Positions 5,632-5,977 of a stretch of 5,977 nt of DNA are shown piece after piece. The translations under genes were made by a program, and so were the position numbers. Position 1 is the stretch's first letter, and each line of letters starts with the position of its first letter. This stretch comes from Rhodobacteraceae bacterium UBA996. Its GTDB lineage: Bacteria > Pseudomonadota > Alphaproteobacteria > Rhodobacterales > Rhodobacteraceae. Location: NCBI GenBank assembly GCA_002291955.1, contig DBBA01000333.1:1-5977 (forward strand). Reading direction: 5' to 3'. The notes under the pieces are model-generated. The model saw only the letters and a program-made list of their open reading frames with translations. It was not told where the DNA came from and searched no databases.

Positions 5632-5977
5632 TCAGTCCTCGGGGTCGACCGCGCCGCGCAGGGCCTTGACGGTGCCGCGGCTCGCCTTGGCGGCGAGACG
5701 GCGGCGTTCGCTGCCCGCAGAGGGTTTCGTGGCGATGCGCCGCTTCGGGCGGTGGGTCGCGGCAAGGATCAGTTCGGCCAGACGGTCGCGGGCGATGGCG
5801 CGGTTGCGCAGCTGGCTGCGGGTGTCGTCCACCTGGATGACGATGGCGCCGTCCAGCGTCCAGCGGCGCCCCGCGAGGGTTTTCAGGCGCGACTTCACCC
5901 AGGGCGGCAGGTGCGGGCTGCGCTCGGCCTCGAACCGCAGTTCCACGGCGGTGGACACCTTGTTGACGTTCTGCCCG
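5632..5977 (-). CDS. arfB: Alternative ribosome-rescue factor ArfB / peptidyl-tRNA hydrolase (partial, lacks N-terminus)
   Basis: The gene runs in from the right edge, and 114 C-terminal residues are visible. The first full codons read GQNVNKVSTAVELRF, the release-factor-type GGQ motif context of ArfB/YaeJ/ICT1. The first Gly of GGQ falls at or beyond the edge. ArfB enters stalled ribosomes that lack a stop codon and hydrolyses the peptidyl-tRNA. The body follows the family pattern: WVKSRLKTLAGRRWTLDGAI, then DDTRSQLRNRAIARDRL. It ends in the basic tail that threads the mRNA channel (KRRIATKPSAGSERRRLAAK and on to VKALRG). The short size and basic tail separate it from full release factors RF1/RF2. 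It lies upstream of the PLP gene on the same strand with a gap of about 95 bp, so cotranscription is possible. A start inside the window (GTG at 5958) would remove the GGQ motif and is rejected. Confidence 0.92.
   Translation of the reverse strand, partial: GQNVNKVSTAVELRFEAERSPHLPPWVKSRLKTLAGRRWTLDGAIVIQVDDTRSQLRNRAIARDRLAELILAATHRPKRRIATKPSAGSERRRLAAKASRGTVKALRGAVDPED

Overview
The window is a compact, gene-dense, high-GC stretch of chromosome. Sampled 60-base lines outside positions 1109-2023 run at about 70% G+C. Protein style, third-position G/C bias and gene content suggest an alphaproteobacterium, most likely of the Rhodobacteraceae/Paracoccaceae type. Genus or species cannot be read from the sequence alone. 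No tRNA, rRNA, CRISPR array, transposase or clear terminator was found.

Layout. On the minus strand, 1-407 is the 5' part of trhO, a rhodanese-type tRNA-uridine hydroxylase that runs off the left edge. A 99-bp divergent promoter region follows. On the plus strand there are pncA (nicotinamidase, 507-1112), an HNH endonuclease gene (1109-2023) and pncB (nicotinate phosphoribosyltransferase, 2063-3352). The right half is all minus strand. Reading leftward it holds arfB (peptidyl-tRNA hydrolase-type ribosome-rescue factor, cut by the right edge), a class-III PLP enzyme of the phospho-lyase (AGXT2L) type (4262-5536) and an APH-fold small-molecule kinase (3354-4265). The kinase and pncB converge tail to tail with one base between their stop codons.

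How the genes fit together. PncA (nicotinamide to nicotinate) and PncB (nicotinate to nicotinate mononucleotide) are consecutive steps of NAD salvage. The HNH gene between them is unrelated to that pathway. It has markedly lower G+C (about 55% by hand count) and looks like an acquired nuclease placed exactly at the pncA stop codon, with an ATGA overlap. Its C-terminal HNH core is clear. Its N-terminal half is unassigned and may be a target- or modified-base-reading domain.

The kinase and PLP enzyme also overlap by ATGA. They resemble the known pairing of an APH-type kinase with an AGXT2-like phospho-lyase, which phosphorylates an amino alcohol or hydroxylysine and then eliminates phosphate and ammonia. 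The most noteworthy points are the nuclease embedded in the NAD-salvage operon and the kinase/phospho-lyase pair of unknown substrate.
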